From Membranipora membranacea (Eukaryota; Bryozoa; Gymnolaemata; Cheilostomatida; Membraniporidae): a stretch of 64,000 nt of DNA. Positions 1 to 12,690 of this stretch are shown one piece after another (within the stretch, counting starts at the first letter, position 1; each line of letters opens with the position of its first letter). The stretch is from NCBI GenBank assembly GCA_914767715.1, contig OU612067.1, positions 16,313,001 to 16,377,000 of the forward strand, read 5' to 3'. Both the position numbers and the translations under genes were made by a program. The notes beneath the pieces were generated by a model. That model made no database searches, had not been told where the DNA came from, and was given only the letters and a program-made list of their open reading frames with translations.

Positions 1-3000
1 TCAATTTGTTAATTTTAGGTGCATGGGCCTCGAGGCAATAAAACAATGTCTGCACGTTTTCCGGTTAGATTCAAAAACTTGATAATAGTTTTATAAAAAT
101 ATGCACCAAACACAACTGTTTCTGCTATTGGTAGGAACTGTTATGAGTCGAGTACAACTCGCTAGGCAAGGCGAAGGCAATGACTTTGCATGAATTCTCA
201 GAACCCCTAACAATACAAATTCTTCTGTTATGTAAACCAAGACATGTTCCCACGAATCTGATTTTCCGTGTTTGAAGCATAGAAGAATCAATTTTTGGAA
301 TACCAGCAAATTTCATAATCTTTTGTTACTCGAGTTGTTTAACCTGATCCCATGTGATCTGATCTCATCAGGCATAGTTTGTGACAGAGATTATCAGTGA
401 AAAAGTAAATATTGATGTCATGCAAAATGGTCACATGCATTCCATGGGGGCAGAAGGTCGAACAAGGAAGAAATGATGATATGGAACCCGCAGCTTGTTT
501 CATAACGATGATTGTAATCTTTTCTGGAGTAGATGTATTCTTTGACTCAGTTTCTAGCCATGTTTCAGTTGTAAAGTGATGCATGCTTGCATTGATTGAC
601 TAACTGGCATGTTCAAGCGATTATGACATCGCCGGGAATGATGCAAGTACCTGGCATCATCCTGTAACAAGGATAAAAGTTCAGCACATAAAAAATACTC
701 CCACACTGCGAGGTTCCATGAGAACTTTAAAAGAACAGGAGAGGCTTCCTGAGGGAAAGGCGGGGGTCATGGCAAGGCCATTTAGTTGCAAAATCACTGC
801 TAAACAGTATACTTCCAAGGCTACAGCGACATTGTGTAAGGTGCCCTGCTGGTTGCTAGGAAGCCTTAGCAACAGTCACATGATCAAATATTATGGTCAT
901 GTGATGTAAACACTAGGCTAAAGTCAGACTTTGGAATGCTAGCATTATTGCTAAATGTAGCCTCGGGCATTCAGTGTGACACTGGACAGGGCAGAAATTG
1001 GACATTGATTTCTGCAAGGAAAAACAAATTTAATTGCGGTTCATGCCTTGGCAGACATCCATGAGCACTACACCAATGCCTTCGATTATAATGATTTAGA
1101 AAAATGCTGTAATCACTTCATAGCGCACCACTATTCCGCATCAACAAAATAATTGATCATCAAAAGAAATTCTCTCGACCGCCTGTTGATGATTCCCAGT
1201 CTGAATGAAATTGTCTTACATAATGGCCAGGAACACTTTCTCCCTCCCGACATTAACTAGCAGGACCATAGTATTTAGTTGAATATCTGACTTTCTATAT
1301 TTAGTTTGTAGTGCCTCAAGGCAAACGAAGGCCAAACCCTCCCTCTTACATAATATGAGGCTGGGAAGGCAGAAGTTAACACCCTATCTACCACCCACAA
1401 TGAATCACTTTTGATTGTGATATTTGCTCCAAACTCATTGAATAGTGAAGATAGTGATTGCAAAATAGTGAAGGACAGATATATCATAATGCATAATAAA
1501 TTAAATCGTCCTTGATTAAATGACCTGCCCTGACTTCACTTTGCACACAGGGTGGTGCAGTCCGCGGGTTTGTATTGCTTTATCTCTGACCATGATGTAA
1601 GAAGATAATCGGTGGGGTGTTACCCCATCCTAGGTGGGGTCGGAACTCGCAAGCACTGTGTAGTTATTTTGGATTGAGATTTACCAGCTTAGAGCCACAT
1701 GTCATTACAGATTCTTAGTAGGATTAGCTGAAAAAGTACAGGAGCCCTTCTAATTAAAGTTTAAAAAATCCATCCAGTAGATTCTCGCAAATGATCAAAC
1801 TACTGTGTCTGTGGTTGCATTGACATGTTACCATGTGAACTCTTCTCTTACCACTCGATAATCTCAATGCTGTTTGTCTTGGTGAATAATAGTACCAGAC
1901 TGCAGAGGCGTTTTGCAAGCATGTATATAATCATGAAATAAACGTCGAGACACATGATGGTAGTTGTAAGCTACGCCACCATGAGTTTAGTTTGCAGCCG
2001 TACCATAACAAGAAACCCTATATATGTTCTATACGGTACTGTGTGGGCTAAAATAGATGCCACTTGTCTACAAAATTGACTTCCTCGAATGTTCTGATGC
2101 TGGTAGCTTCCCTCAGTAGAAGTTAATACACACAGCAACCGACTGAGCTGCAGTCCAGCAGACAACGAGTCTGCACAACCATGTCTGGAGAGAAACCATC
2201 AGACCAGCCGTCTCAATCATGATCACAACATCTTATCTGGGTGATTGTGACAACACAACATGTGACAATTTCTAATCAAACCGGATAGCGAGATAGAGTG
2301 TTACAGCATGATTTCATTCTGCAAACGGAATATGACTCCTCACAATGTTATGGTACAAAGGGTGTTTGGCAGCGATCCAGCTTTTGAGGGGACTTTTATG
2401 GAAGGCGTAGGTCGAAATGCTCGTTTATCTCAAAGATAAGCAGCGTGAGCAAAGGCCCGAGTACAAACCATGAGCGTCATACTCAAACATTTGATAATTA
2501 TGAAACAATGACGCACCAGACACAAGGCCAGATAACCCACACTCGAGTGGTATGGAATTTCTTTTGCAACTTTGCACTCGAACCGTCTGCTGACCCAGTC
2601 ATATCCATCTATGGGCACTGAAAGTACAACTTTATTATCGCGTAATTTAATAACTAGATATCAGACAGTCGATATAGCTTTACAACCAAATCTCATTGAT
2701 TACATTCTTTCGAGACCTACGCAGGTATTTGATCCGAGATACGGGAAACAATGTAATCGCAAATGGGCTTATGACGTCATGAGACTATGCCGATTGGGAC
2801 CTGCAAAAAATACCGCAAGAAGTCTCGAGAGCCTCGGCCGAGAGCCAAATAACTCAAAATAAAGAGCAACGCTTACAAGTGATCGCGTCCAAGCTTGAGA
2901 GAGGCTGTTCAAAACTTGGCTATGAGCTAGAAACATAAACAGGTTATCACCGTGTATCTGTTAACGGTACCACCTGATAAACGTTCAAAGCTAGTACCTG

Positions 3001-6000
3001 AATCATCCGAGACACTGATTATGCCAATAACTCACAGAGGCGACAAAAAAAACAAGGGTGGGGAATCAGAGGATGGTCAGAAATAGACAGCTCACTGGGT
3101 AACAGACTAAATAAATCTGATAATTAAGAATATTAATTCCATCCAGGTCATAAGCCAATCTTTCTTTTGAATCTTTGATTAATGAAGGGTGAGGTATTGG
3201 TTCTGGGAACTTATACCGGCGTTTGACAAACTGGAATGCAATATCTGAAGTCAATGCCCTGTGTTTTTTCAGTTCAAGACTGCCGCATTCTGTTATTTAG
3301 TGTTTTTTAGGCAATTAGAAAGAGTTAGGATTATTCAAAATCGAAATATGCAGGGTCGGTTGCCTATGCTTGTGTCTACAGCAGAACTGACTTCCACATT
3401 TACAGTACCAGCTGTTTCCTGTCGAGATCAACAATTAAAACCCACACAGACTTTTTCTGTGAAGTCATTGTCAAGGCATAATTATCCAGAAACGACTTCC
3501 ACGAAGGAAACAGTCGGTGGGTAAACAAGTTTTCAAGAGGAACCCTGGGATATTATCAGATCTTTGCATGTAGAGAGACAGAAAAGCAAAACCATGTGCC
3601 TGTCTTACAATGTAGAAGCAAGCTGTGACAATTATCAAAAGACAAGGGCAGTCACTGCATGGTGAAACAAGTGCATAATCCTCCACACTGGACTGCAAAG
3701 TTTTCTGCAGAAAATTATTGGCTACAGCCTTGCATTGGGTGCAGATGCACCAGGCATGCTAGAATGGGAAACTTTTAATTTCATCATAACAATTCTCCTC
3801 ATGACGTGGGAAGTGTTGCTCGATGCGGGCTTCCTAGAATATTGGTCAGACAATGGTGGATGTGTGGGTCTACACCTTTTATTTCGGACAGCCAGGAGTC
3901 GGATGTGAATGAGTAGGTACATACAAGCGTGTGGGGAGATGTTTCTGGGTTATTCATGACATATTAATTGACTGTTGCGTCGAAAAAGGCCGCCTTGCAC
4001 AAGACCGGACAGGAAGTTATGTTGCTGACTTACACGCGCCAAGGGTATAATTGACCCGAGCATGTCGAGATGGGGTAAACCAGATCGGTGTATAGTCGGA
4101 ATGAAGCGAAGAAAGGCACCTGGCCACAGCATGCTGCTTCAGCGTTACTGAGATATGCAGCAGATTAGGCCACAAAATGCCTGCTCCGCAGCATTAATTC
4201 CAACCCACACCTATAATTGGAAGTGTAAATCACCAGTTTGAACAAGGAGCAACCTCTCAGACAATTTCAAGTACAATAGGCTGAATTACAGAAAATATCA
4301 TAATCAATTCACGATTACAAAGGTATACATCACATCGACATTACTAAGGGTGGGTAGGTATGCTGGATGTAAGATAAGATTAGTTTGCATGGCTTGAAGC
4401 CATGAACTCACTCTTGGGGTGCTCGGCGCTTGAAGATGGTTTTACTCAGCATCAAGAGTCACCTAAACCCTGGAGAATCCCTATATTCCATCAAGTTGAC
4501 ACTATATTACCAACCATAGCACCAAGTTTTGGGTATGTGTGTCAGGCACGTGTGTTGTCAAACTAGTGCCAATCACTTCAAAAACATGGGAGGGTCTAGT
4601 CATTATCTAATAGTCTGATGTAACAGGTCGGGAAATTTGGTCTTTTGACAATATTATTACTACTAAGCTCTGGTTTTGGGGTATAAACAAGTATCAACAA
4701 CTGTCCCAGGTCTCCAGAGGTATTCTAAGAAATTTGCAAGGAACGGATGGACAGCCAGACATTAAAAATCTGGCTTCCTTTTGTATAGTTGTTTTGTTAT
4801 GTAAACAACACACTTTACGTCAATGCAAACATTTCAGGCCCCCTCACTCTTGCTTAATGAGCCCATTTTATGCTTTTGCCCCCAAGAGTATTTCTCGAAT
4901 AGGTAGCTGAAGCAAGTAATGTAATGGGGCTCGCCTGCGTAGCTGTTTTAATATCCAACATCTCCATCCTTGCAATAAGCAAACCTGTTGCGTATAACAT
5001 TTTATTGAGTGATTTCACGAAGCATCATAAACAACTTAGCCTTTTTAAAAATAAGATTAGTACATGGCATCATCATGGGCTTCAAGAACACAACCTGTCT
5101 GAGAGACTTAATTGGCGTGGGGGTTTAATGAGCTCATGAGAGATTATGAAGGATTTGAGCATCTGATAATTATTATTATAGGATAATTAGTGTGAAGCGT
5201 GTAGGTTGGCAAATCTGCTGTCGACCTAGATAGATCCATCTATACATTCATTCATAAAATGCTGCCCGTATTAATTCAGCATTCCATTATTCCTACATTA
5301 TACTATTGTATTGCAAGAATCAACAGTCTTTGGGATATCATTTCGATCACACAGTCATTAGGTAGGACTAGATTGCAATTAACAATCGGAAGTAACGTTT
5401 TTCTTCAATAATAAGGCCAGAGATTTTGTCTATTGCAAGACACCAAATAGCGTGCGCGTAAGTCGGTCAACAGTCTAGCTGTTTGCATGCCACGTAACAA
5501 CATGACAACTGCCCCGAAACATTTAATTGCTACAAACTTGATTTGGTATTATTTTGTCCCACATTTCACATCTCACGATGGAATTTGTGTATCCTGCCTC
5601 TTGCTTAGGCGTTGGACGTTGCTTGTTTCATGCTGCGGCATCATTTTGTAATACAAAACTGGGATATGAGAATGCTGAATTAGTGTGGGAGATCAGGAAT
5701 TTCAAGTATTTAGTCATTTATAGTACTTCTAATAGTATTTATCAGGTTTCAAATTTTTGGCACTATCCGATTAATTGGAACGCAGCAATGAGTCAGCCAT
5801 CATTTCTTGAGAAGATAGTGATCTAGCGACAGTGATAGTAATCATAAACATCTACCTAATTCCTTCACAATTGCCCTATGATGACGCACTTACAAGTCTA
5901 TAACATGACCAGAACAATTCAATTACAGATAGCTCAGGTAATGGGTGGCATTGACAGGTATGCCATGATGTATGTTTGCTCGGATTTTAAGAGCTTGGCA

Positions 6001-6326
6001 TAAGATTTCATCAGCCAAGACAGCATCTCATCAATTTAGGTCGAAATCAGTTGACCAATTCACATTTTGACTTTGAGAGGAAATTAGTTAGCCAATGCAT
6101 AGGCCAGTACCCAAATAGGATGTGTATCCTTTTCATGAATGAATGACGTCTAGATAAGGATTAAGCTGAGCTATGTGGTTGGGTTGGCTGCCTTCCAGCA
6201 CTCCATCTGATAGTAGAGGCTGGTACAAACGATTACAAGATTATGTAACTGTTTGTGTCACCCCTCACCAGGAGGATTAGCAGTTTTACTACTTATCAGC
6301 CTGATGGGAGTATCAGGCTGAGCGTT
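1..6326. other. Unique non-coding stretch, no gene recognised
   Basis: No recognisable gene or repeat family is visible. The longest open frames are 96 codons (2572-2862, plus), 90 codons (5554-5826, plus) and 87 codons (3261-3524, plus). None contains a motif I recognise, and they are within the range expected by chance in AT-rich DNA. A small G/C-rich inverted repeat, GGTGGGGT followed by ACCCCATCC, sits at 1611-1630 and is repeated in part just downstream. Confidence 0.6.
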
Positions 6327-6335
6327 TATACAGTA

Positions 6336-6594
6336 GTAGGATGTAGTTCTAGGGGAGACAGGGACGCTCTGCCTCCCGTAGAATGCTCAATAGAGTGGCC
6401 TAAAAATCTTATAATTGAATATTCCATGTCAGAATCAGCTCATTTGGGACTTCCATATGCTATTTATGTCATTAAAACGCCTTGAAGGCTGGGGAATGTG
6501 GACTCAAGAGGGGCTTACAATACCCAACCTGGTATCACCTCACACCCTCAAGGATTTCCGCCTCCCCTACCATTTTTCTTAAACTACGGCCCTG
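6336..6594 (+). mobile_element. MITE-like foldback element, family 1, copy A
   Basis: This 259-bp non-autonomous element has no coding capacity. Its 3' end, AACTACGGCCCTG, is the inverted form of the family 5' terminus; its own 5' terminus has decayed to GTAGGATGTAGTTC. Just inside, TTCTAGGGGAGACAG and CTGCCTCCCGTAGAA form a 15-bp hairpin with a 7-nt loop. The body matches the copies at 8901, 17248 and 50441 along its length. The 9-mer TATACAGTA lies directly before (6327-6335) and directly after (6595-6603), an intact target-site duplication of 8-9 bp. That length together with a CAGGGCCG-like terminus would fit hAT-like (8 bp) or Mutator-like (9 bp) non-autonomous elements; I cannot decide between them. 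Confidence 0.82.
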
Positions 6595-7045
6595 TATACA
6601 GTATCGCTAGAGTAGTAGTAGTAGGATGTAGTTCCGGAGCTGCTGAGCCCCAGTTACGTGTTTATATCATGTGACCTGTACTGACCCTAACTAATAGAAT
6701 GGCCAGCTGTTGCATGTCAATGAAGTTTAACGACCTGTAGATATCCATTCACAGAACATTCACTACACTGAGATGCCACTAAGGATGACTGACTACACAT
6801 TAATGATAATTTTACTTCTTGTGATGTCATAATAGAGTTTTGCTGTCATCAGAAAATATTCAAAAACGTCATCAGCGTCAATTTTAGGCGTAGATACCAA
6901 GTACTCATTGCCATAGCCAATGCATTAGTCAATACCAGAGTCAATCCCATCGAGGCCACAACTATGTTATGAGTTGCCAATTCTTGTAACCCATAACAGA
7001 AGAAAGGGGCCGAGGCCCCAGAAAAATAAAAGACAAGATGGTTAG
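6595..7045. other. Non-coding spacer with a second short family-1-like end
   Basis: After the target-site duplication the 17-mer GTAGTAGGATGTAGTTC, present at the 5' edge of the element at 6336, occurs again near 6618-6634. It may be pre-insertion host sequence or a fragment of another element end. Nothing else is recognised. Confidence 0.5.
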
Positions 7046-7126
7046 TCAAGTCAATGCCACGAGCCAAGAGTCTTCAAGTCAATGCCACGAGCCAAGAGTC
7101 TTCAAGTCAATGCCACGAGCCAAGAG
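7046..7126. repeat. 28-bp tandem repeat, 2.9 copies
   Basis: Copies begin at 7046, 7074 and 7102 with TCAAGTCAATGCCACGAGCC and continue AAGAGTCT; the third lacks the last three bases. The copies are identical by eye, so the expansion is recent. The array crosses the start of a chance 72-codon minus-strand frame and has no visible coding role. Confidence 0.92.
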
Positions 7127-8900
7127 AAGCAATGATTGAACCCAAACCAATAATTCCCTTGTGGTAATAAACAAAAATGATATTCCGCCATCGTTTACCA
7201 CCATTTTTGCGAATCATTCATTCAAGGTGGTGAGATCTGAGAATGCAGGTGCCACATTCTCACCCTAAGCTGAAGGCTGTGGCCAAAAGATTAACTGAGG
7301 TTTTTAAAAAAACAAGTAAATACAAATGTCAGGACTGTATAACGTCATGCAAAATAGGAGGAGGAGGAGGAAACCTACTGGTGAGAACCACCCAGAAACC
7401 ATAATGTTCTGCATGGAGTTTGATGGTAAGATTTTCTGAGCACCGTTAGCGGGTTAATGAAGATATATGGCCAAACGATAGCAATTATTTGGTCAGATAA
7501 CTTAATTAACCTGTCAATACTCCATGATAGTGATCAGATGGTAAAAGTGACCATTGAAATACCTGGAATCCAGACCAGTGCTTAACAAAACCACCAAAAT
7601 TTATCATGGAATCCAATCTTAATCCATTAACATCGATTAGACGGTCCTGGCGGATATTGATACTGCTGCAGCATAACCAGACTAGTGTGCATGCTTGTGT
7701 TTTCTCTGGACGAGTGAGGGAGACAAAAAAGGTAGCCAACATAAACTGTTTAGTAGTAAGATTTGTCTTCATTGCACGATGGCGTTGCATCCTGGCTCCA
7801 CATAGTACAAGAATTGTGTGGAATCAAAGCGCAAGTGCAGTTGCAAAAGTTTGATTGGGCTCAATTCCAAATCAACTGACAGTGCTGGCTGGCTGTAAAA
7901 TCGAGGGTATCCAAACAAAAGCCAAGACTGTTACAAAGAAAGAGGAGAGGAGCTTGAATAGTATAAAAATTGCAACAAAACTCAAGTGGCTGGACACTAA
8001 TTTTCACAAAAATGTGGACAAACACTCAAAAAAAGATCTAAAATTAGCAGTCAGACTAAGGAACGGAAGCCTTGCCAATGCAATAGTAAAACTTTTGGTT
8101 AAAAATGAGGTTTCAAGGCAAGTCTCTTATGTGTCGGGTGAATGATTGATCACTTAGCACCAAAACCAACTGAAGTCTGAATAATACACCGCAATATAAA
8201 TTCTGTAATGGCTGGTCCAAACTAGCGAAGTACCGATTGAATGAATGTGGTATGTGGTAGCCCACAACCATGGCTCACAATGTTATGACTATCGACCTTA
8301 CCAAGAGGACACGGGCAATAATCTCATACGAACATGCGAAGAAAGATGATCGGACAAAAATACTGACATCACTCACCATTGGATAATTGCTTAATCTCAC
8401 TAAACCAAAAACAACATCCATACAACTTGGTATTCAAAAGTTCAAGTGACATGATTGATCCTATGATGAAATACTCTGGTTGAAGGCTAAAAGCTGAGAT
8501 TGTCGCAGAGATGATTCTTTCTGGCTTAAGAGTGGAATAACTGGAAAGAAAGCAGCAGTTCTTAGCCGTTGAGGGGCGAAAAGGAGAGGGTGGAGAGGGT
8601 GGTGTAAACAGACTAGCAGTCTTCAAGGTTTTTGCAATGGATTGAGGGAAAGCTTAGCAGGAATGATTAATTGTTGTTCTGTACAACTCAATCCTCCCCC
8701 GATATTTCCGTCAAAATATAAAATAATTTTTGTTGGTATCCATATAAGGCAAGGCCCAAGGGATACCCTCAAAATTTTTCAATTCCATCATATTGATTTA
8801 TTTTATTTTAGACATTAATTTGGGCAATACAGAACCGATAAGAATCTGGAGCTGGTGGATCGTTGAGCAGCAACCAGCTGCAAATCAGCTGTGTGAGTAG
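7127..8900. other. Unique non-coding stretch, no gene recognised
   Basis: Open frames reach 96 codons (7855-8145, plus, lysine-rich) and 94 codons (7506-7790, minus). The lysine bias follows from the local A-richness; no domain is recognised. A short GGAGGAGGAGGA run lies at about 7358. Confidence 0.55.
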
Positions 8901-9128
8901 CAGGCCCGTAGTTCTAGGGGAGGCAGGGACTCTCTGCTTCTCCTAGAATGCTCAATAGAATTGCCTAGAACCATTATAATTGAATAATCCATGTTTTAAT
9001 CAGCTTCTCTGCGATTTCCATTTGCTTATTATATGACTCAAATTACTCAGGAAGGAGCTTACTGGTGATGCTTCTGACTCGCCTCATACTTTTGCCTCCC
9101 CTACCATTTTTTCTTGACTACGGGCCTG
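8901..9128 (+). mobile_element. MITE-like foldback element, family 1, copy B
   Basis: This 228-bp copy has the best-preserved termini of the family: it begins CAGGCCCGTAGT and ends ACTACGGGCCTG, a perfect 12-bp inverted repeat. Inside each end lies a second inverted block, GGGGAGGCA at the left and TGCCTCCCC at the right, so the terminal repeat is split by a spacer of unequal length. The subterminal hairpin is also present (TCTAGGGGAGGCAG with the decayed partner CTGCTTCTCCTAGA). No clear target-site duplication survives. It carries no open frame of note. Confidence 0.82.
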
Positions 9129-11607
9129 GGTGGGACGATTTGTTGTGCAGGATCTCCGAGAGCCCGTCAGACGTAGACATATGAATATGAGGGTACACCC
9201 TGGATAGACATCAGCAGAGCCGCGTAGGAATGCTAGACAAGGTTATGTAACAGCGTCAAACGATACAAAATATACATTAGACACTACATCAAATCAAAAC
9301 AAAAATTTTTGATTTGATTGAGGGTTCTACCACAAATCAGCTGACAGCTTGATACTTGCATCCTCTTTGCTGATGACACATTCCATCAGTTCATCTGTGA
9401 GATCCACCAACAACCTTGGGAGAACAATATCCCCATATCAGGCAGGCGTGAAATAGTGAAATTTAATGCTAGCTAATATTACTGTTACTGATCCTCATTA
9501 CTTAAGTAACACTGAGTCTCTTGCAAACCAGCTAACCTATAAACTATAGCTAAACTAAAATCTAGCTAAGATTTACTCCTCCAGGATAATATATTTGCAC
9601 CCAGATCTGGCATTCTTCTGACCACAATGTCCCATAAATCGGGGATCACATTTCAAATCAATCAGTGTTAACAGCCCAGTCGGTCAACAGATCCTGCAAG
9701 CTGGCCGGATGTGGACAAGGGATTTGTGTCTACGAGAAGTCAAAACATTCCGAATCTCCGAATCCTGCTGGAAGTGGTAGTAGATCCGGGCTGCAGGATG
9801 GCCGGTATTTATTGTTGTGACTTATCGAGAAGCGAGGTATTGACATGCTCGTCTGGCACTGCAGGCACTGCAGAGGCTGATCAAAAGGCGAGATGCAAAC
9901 TCGTATAGCGAACAACGACCCTGTGCAGAAAAAGCCACTCATGAAGCCAGTAGTCCAGTTATTGCGGTGACAGCTGGAAAAGGCCTACACAATATGGGCG
10001 TGTGAACTCGTGAAGATGTACGCTCACATACTGTATCATCGTATCTCTAAGAACGAATGAAAAGTGAATATCCAGGACTATGTTTGAATGTGGGAGCGAG
10101 AGCAGGTCAAAAGATGGAGACAGCTTGCACTGGTATAAGCCTCCTACTTAACGTGGATGGTCATGGACCGCCCTGCAGAAAGAGATCGCCACTCGCCGAC
10201 TAATAATAGCAGGAAACGTTTCCTTTTTACTAAGAAAAAAAACCTTGGGACAGTCGGTGAGGGGGACAATAACCAGTGGTATCCTCTCAATGAAAGGATC
10301 GAGAAGGAGACTGAGTCAGAGAGATAATAATGTATGGTCAAACATTACAGACCACAATCTATATCATTAACTGGGCTTTAAATAGGAATAAAAATTCAAT
10401 TATGTCTGGGAATTTGCCCTGAAATCGACACGCATAAAAATTATGGTTGTTCTACAGCAGAAATATGCAAAATAATGTGTGCTTGCCTTTGGCTGTCACT
10501 GAATGAAATACCACCACATTTATTTATGTCATTGGGACCTCAGCTAGACCAAAGGATCTTCCTTAGTTATGCAAAGCTGAAATGTCTAGTGGTTTGGTAA
10601 TTAGTTACTCTTAGAGCCGTCCTTGGCCTAGGTTAAGACCCTAGAGGCTAGCAAAGCCATCAACTTCATAAGAATGTACACTTTTACAGAACACCACCCT
10701 ATATCAACACTCTTCGGCATGCCTAACCTAACAGCGCATGAGTGTATATGCCGTGTATATGTTCGGATCAAATGAATAAAATACAATCTCAAATTCACTG
10801 ATGTAATATGTTGTTTAAACGCCTATTATTCAAACTTAGGGCGGGAATTAGAGACTTTAGTTTGGAATGTGTGTGCCTAGCAACAGTGTGTACACATACC
10901 TTTCTCTGAAACGAGAACAATGCAAGGCCTCGGCATCATACCCAGTTGCCCACCCAAATTTGTTGATACTTATTGAAAAGAAAGTCATATTTCAGATTTA
11001 ATTGTATTACTCCAATACAAAAGGTGTTGCTAAAATTTAACCTCTGTCATGAGTTCTAATGATGATCAATTATACAGCCGCAGACAAAAATGTAGTGCAC
11101 AAGTTTGGGGTGGGCTGTCAAGTATTATAGGAGGCCATTTATTTGTTAAAATGCTGCTAGTTTTATACACAAAAAAACCAAGTCTGGAGTAGACTTTCTC
11201 ACGCTATTACACTTTTTCACTCATTAGTAAAGCAATCCAGTCAACAATGGACATGGACGCTGTGTGAACACAGAGCTTTCTCAAGCCTTGAGGTCCTATG
11301 AGGGTCTTCCCCTCATAAATCATCATGTTTATACACAAAACTTCCCGCTTCTCTGTTGAATTAAAGCTGCTAAAGGAAGTTTTCACTTAGTCAGCATTTT
11401 ATTGGAACGCTGTTGCTTGGCTCATTGCCAATGTTTAAATAAGGGAATGTGAGATTATTTATAATTCCTTGGCATCATTCTTGTAAGGAGGTGTGACAGG
11501 CAGTAGGCCTATTGAGCTGTTTCTGATTACTCAGCCTTACAAGACAAATAGCAGAGCATACGTGGGGCGATAACTTCAATATGCATTGCCATAAAAAGCC
11601 TTTGCCC
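9129..11607. other. Non-coding stretch
   Basis: No gene recognised; open frames do not exceed 70 codons. It contains one dispersed repeat (9466-9597, listed separately) and a short palindrome built on CAAATCAAA and TTTGATTTG near 9290-9318. Confidence 0.55.
9466..9597 (+). repeat. Dispersed repeat with GCTAGCTAA motifs, copy 1
   Basis: It shares ATGCTAGCTAA, TTAAGTAAC, a run of AGCTA-containing words, and the closing CTAGCTAAGATTTACTCCTC / AGGATA block with 21508-21585, in the same order and orientation. The second copy is shorter through internal deletions. Class unknown; the shared order of at least four blocks makes chance unlikely. Confidence 0.5.
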
Positions 11608-11753
11608 TAGACCAAGTTTGGTCCATTTGCCTGCATTTGGAGCTGCTCCCCCTCTACTAGTCCCTACGCAGGCAAAGGCTTGCAAAGGCAAAGGCTTGTG
11701 ACCAGTGGAAGGGGGGCAACTGGAATGCAGGCTATTGGATTAAACTTGATCTA
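11608..11753. mobile_element. Palindromic MITE-like element, family 2, copy 1
   Basis: This 146-bp foldback has arms of about 55 bp. The left arm starts TAGACCAAGTTTGGTCCAT and the inverted right arm starts TAGATCAAGTTTAATCCAA; both continue with GCCTGCATT and later a C-rich block ending in ACTRGTC. The centre contains two copies of GGCAAAGGCTTG. The 3' half matches 32030-32163 closely. Flanks show only GCCC on both sides, so the target-site duplication is not conserved. It has no coding capacity. Confidence 0.78.
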
Positions 11754-11979
11754 GCCCACATGACACAGATTTTTGCAATGGAGCAGGTAGCTTTTGAATG
11801 ATGAGTCTAGTCTCTTTTCAAGTTCATTATTAATTGGCATTGCTCGTGCCGTTCAACGAGCTCCCGCCCAATTAACATAATCCCATTAATTAAACGTATC
11901 TATCAAGCTGCTGACAAAATTAAGTGACTGTATTATTGTAATCTGAAGAGAAAGAGCCGCCTTGGCACACCCTTCCTCT
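11754..11979. other. Short non-coding spacer
   Basis: Nothing recognised. Confidence 0.5.
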
Positions 11980-12036
11980 TGACACACACCAGGGAGGGTG
12001 GGAGGTGTATATCCCACCCTCCCTGATGACACACAC
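11980..12036. mobile_element. 36-bp hairpin flanked by 10-bp direct repeats
   Basis: CAGGGAGGGTGGGA (11990-12003) and TCCCACCCTCCCTG (12012-12025) are perfect 14-bp inverted arms around an 8-nt loop. TGACACACAC lies immediately outside on both sides (11980-11989 and 12027-12036). The layout is that of a minimal foldback insertion with its target-site duplication. The flank is a CA-rich simple sequence, so the direct repeat could partly be chance. Confidence 0.6.
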
Positions 12037-12198
12037 ATCCTAGTATTCCCAGCCATGTTGCTATTTTCAAATTCACTTTGAATTATTAAGATGAAATTGT
12101 ATCCTATTCTCTCCTTGTGGGGGTGTTTGTTTAATTCACCATCGATATCATTATGTGTGTGTGTAATCATTTCCAACAGGATGTTACATGACTTGTCC

Positions 12199-12690
12199 TA
12201 GTCATAGATCCTTTTCAGTTATTGTCACATAAACTGTAATATGTCTATGTTTATGACATATTTAACAAGAATAAAACAACTTCAATAGATCCTTTTCAAG
12301 CGGCTACTATTTTTGGTCTGGGGAGTAAACCAAAAATGTAGCCCCATGACAGGGCTAAGTCGAGTCATAGATCTAATTCAGTTACAGTTCAATGTTATTT
12401 TAGCTATTCTGTAATATTTTGTACTGCTGAACTTTTGCTTTCATTTTTTGACCTCTCCTGGGTTAGTCGGACAATTTTTTTTTCTGGTATCCAACAGTAC
12501 TTCTTTGGTTGTGCGTTTTTTGGCTGTTTATTATTGTAACATCACATATTCTGTAATGTTTGAACATCCTATTTTTTACCGTCATCCTTGTGACCCTCTG
12601 GGTTAGTAGGGTAACTTTCTTTCCTAATGTCCGGAGTGAACAGGAGTAGTCAATGTTTCTTTGTTTTTTTGCTGTTTTCTCGATATTTAC
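12199..12690 (+). repeat. Decayed tandem duplication, periods about 164 and 142 bp
   Basis: AGTCATAGATC followed by TTCAGTTA occurs at about 12200 and 12363. ATTCTGTAAT occurs at 12406 and 12548, each followed in order by a T-rich block, a GACCTCTCCTGGGTTAG-like block, a CTTCTTTG-like block and TTTTTGGCTGTTT. The 142-bp unit is therefore present twice with many substitutions. The element at 12286 lies inside the first part. No protein is encoded. Confidence 0.6.
12286..12359. mobile_element. Short foldback element, family 3, copy 1
   Basis: GGCTACTATTTTTGGT (12302-12317) pairs with ACCAAAAATGTAGCC (12329-12343) with one unpaired base. The outer right arm, read inverted, is CTTAGCCCTGTCATGGGGC and matches the outer arm of the copy at 22229; TCTGGGGAGTA in the loop also matches that copy. 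About 74 bp, non-coding. Confidence 0.65.

Noticed and set aside
11599-11762. 9-bp target-site duplication for family 2 copy 1
   Set aside because: Flanks do not match beyond GCCC adjoining both ends.
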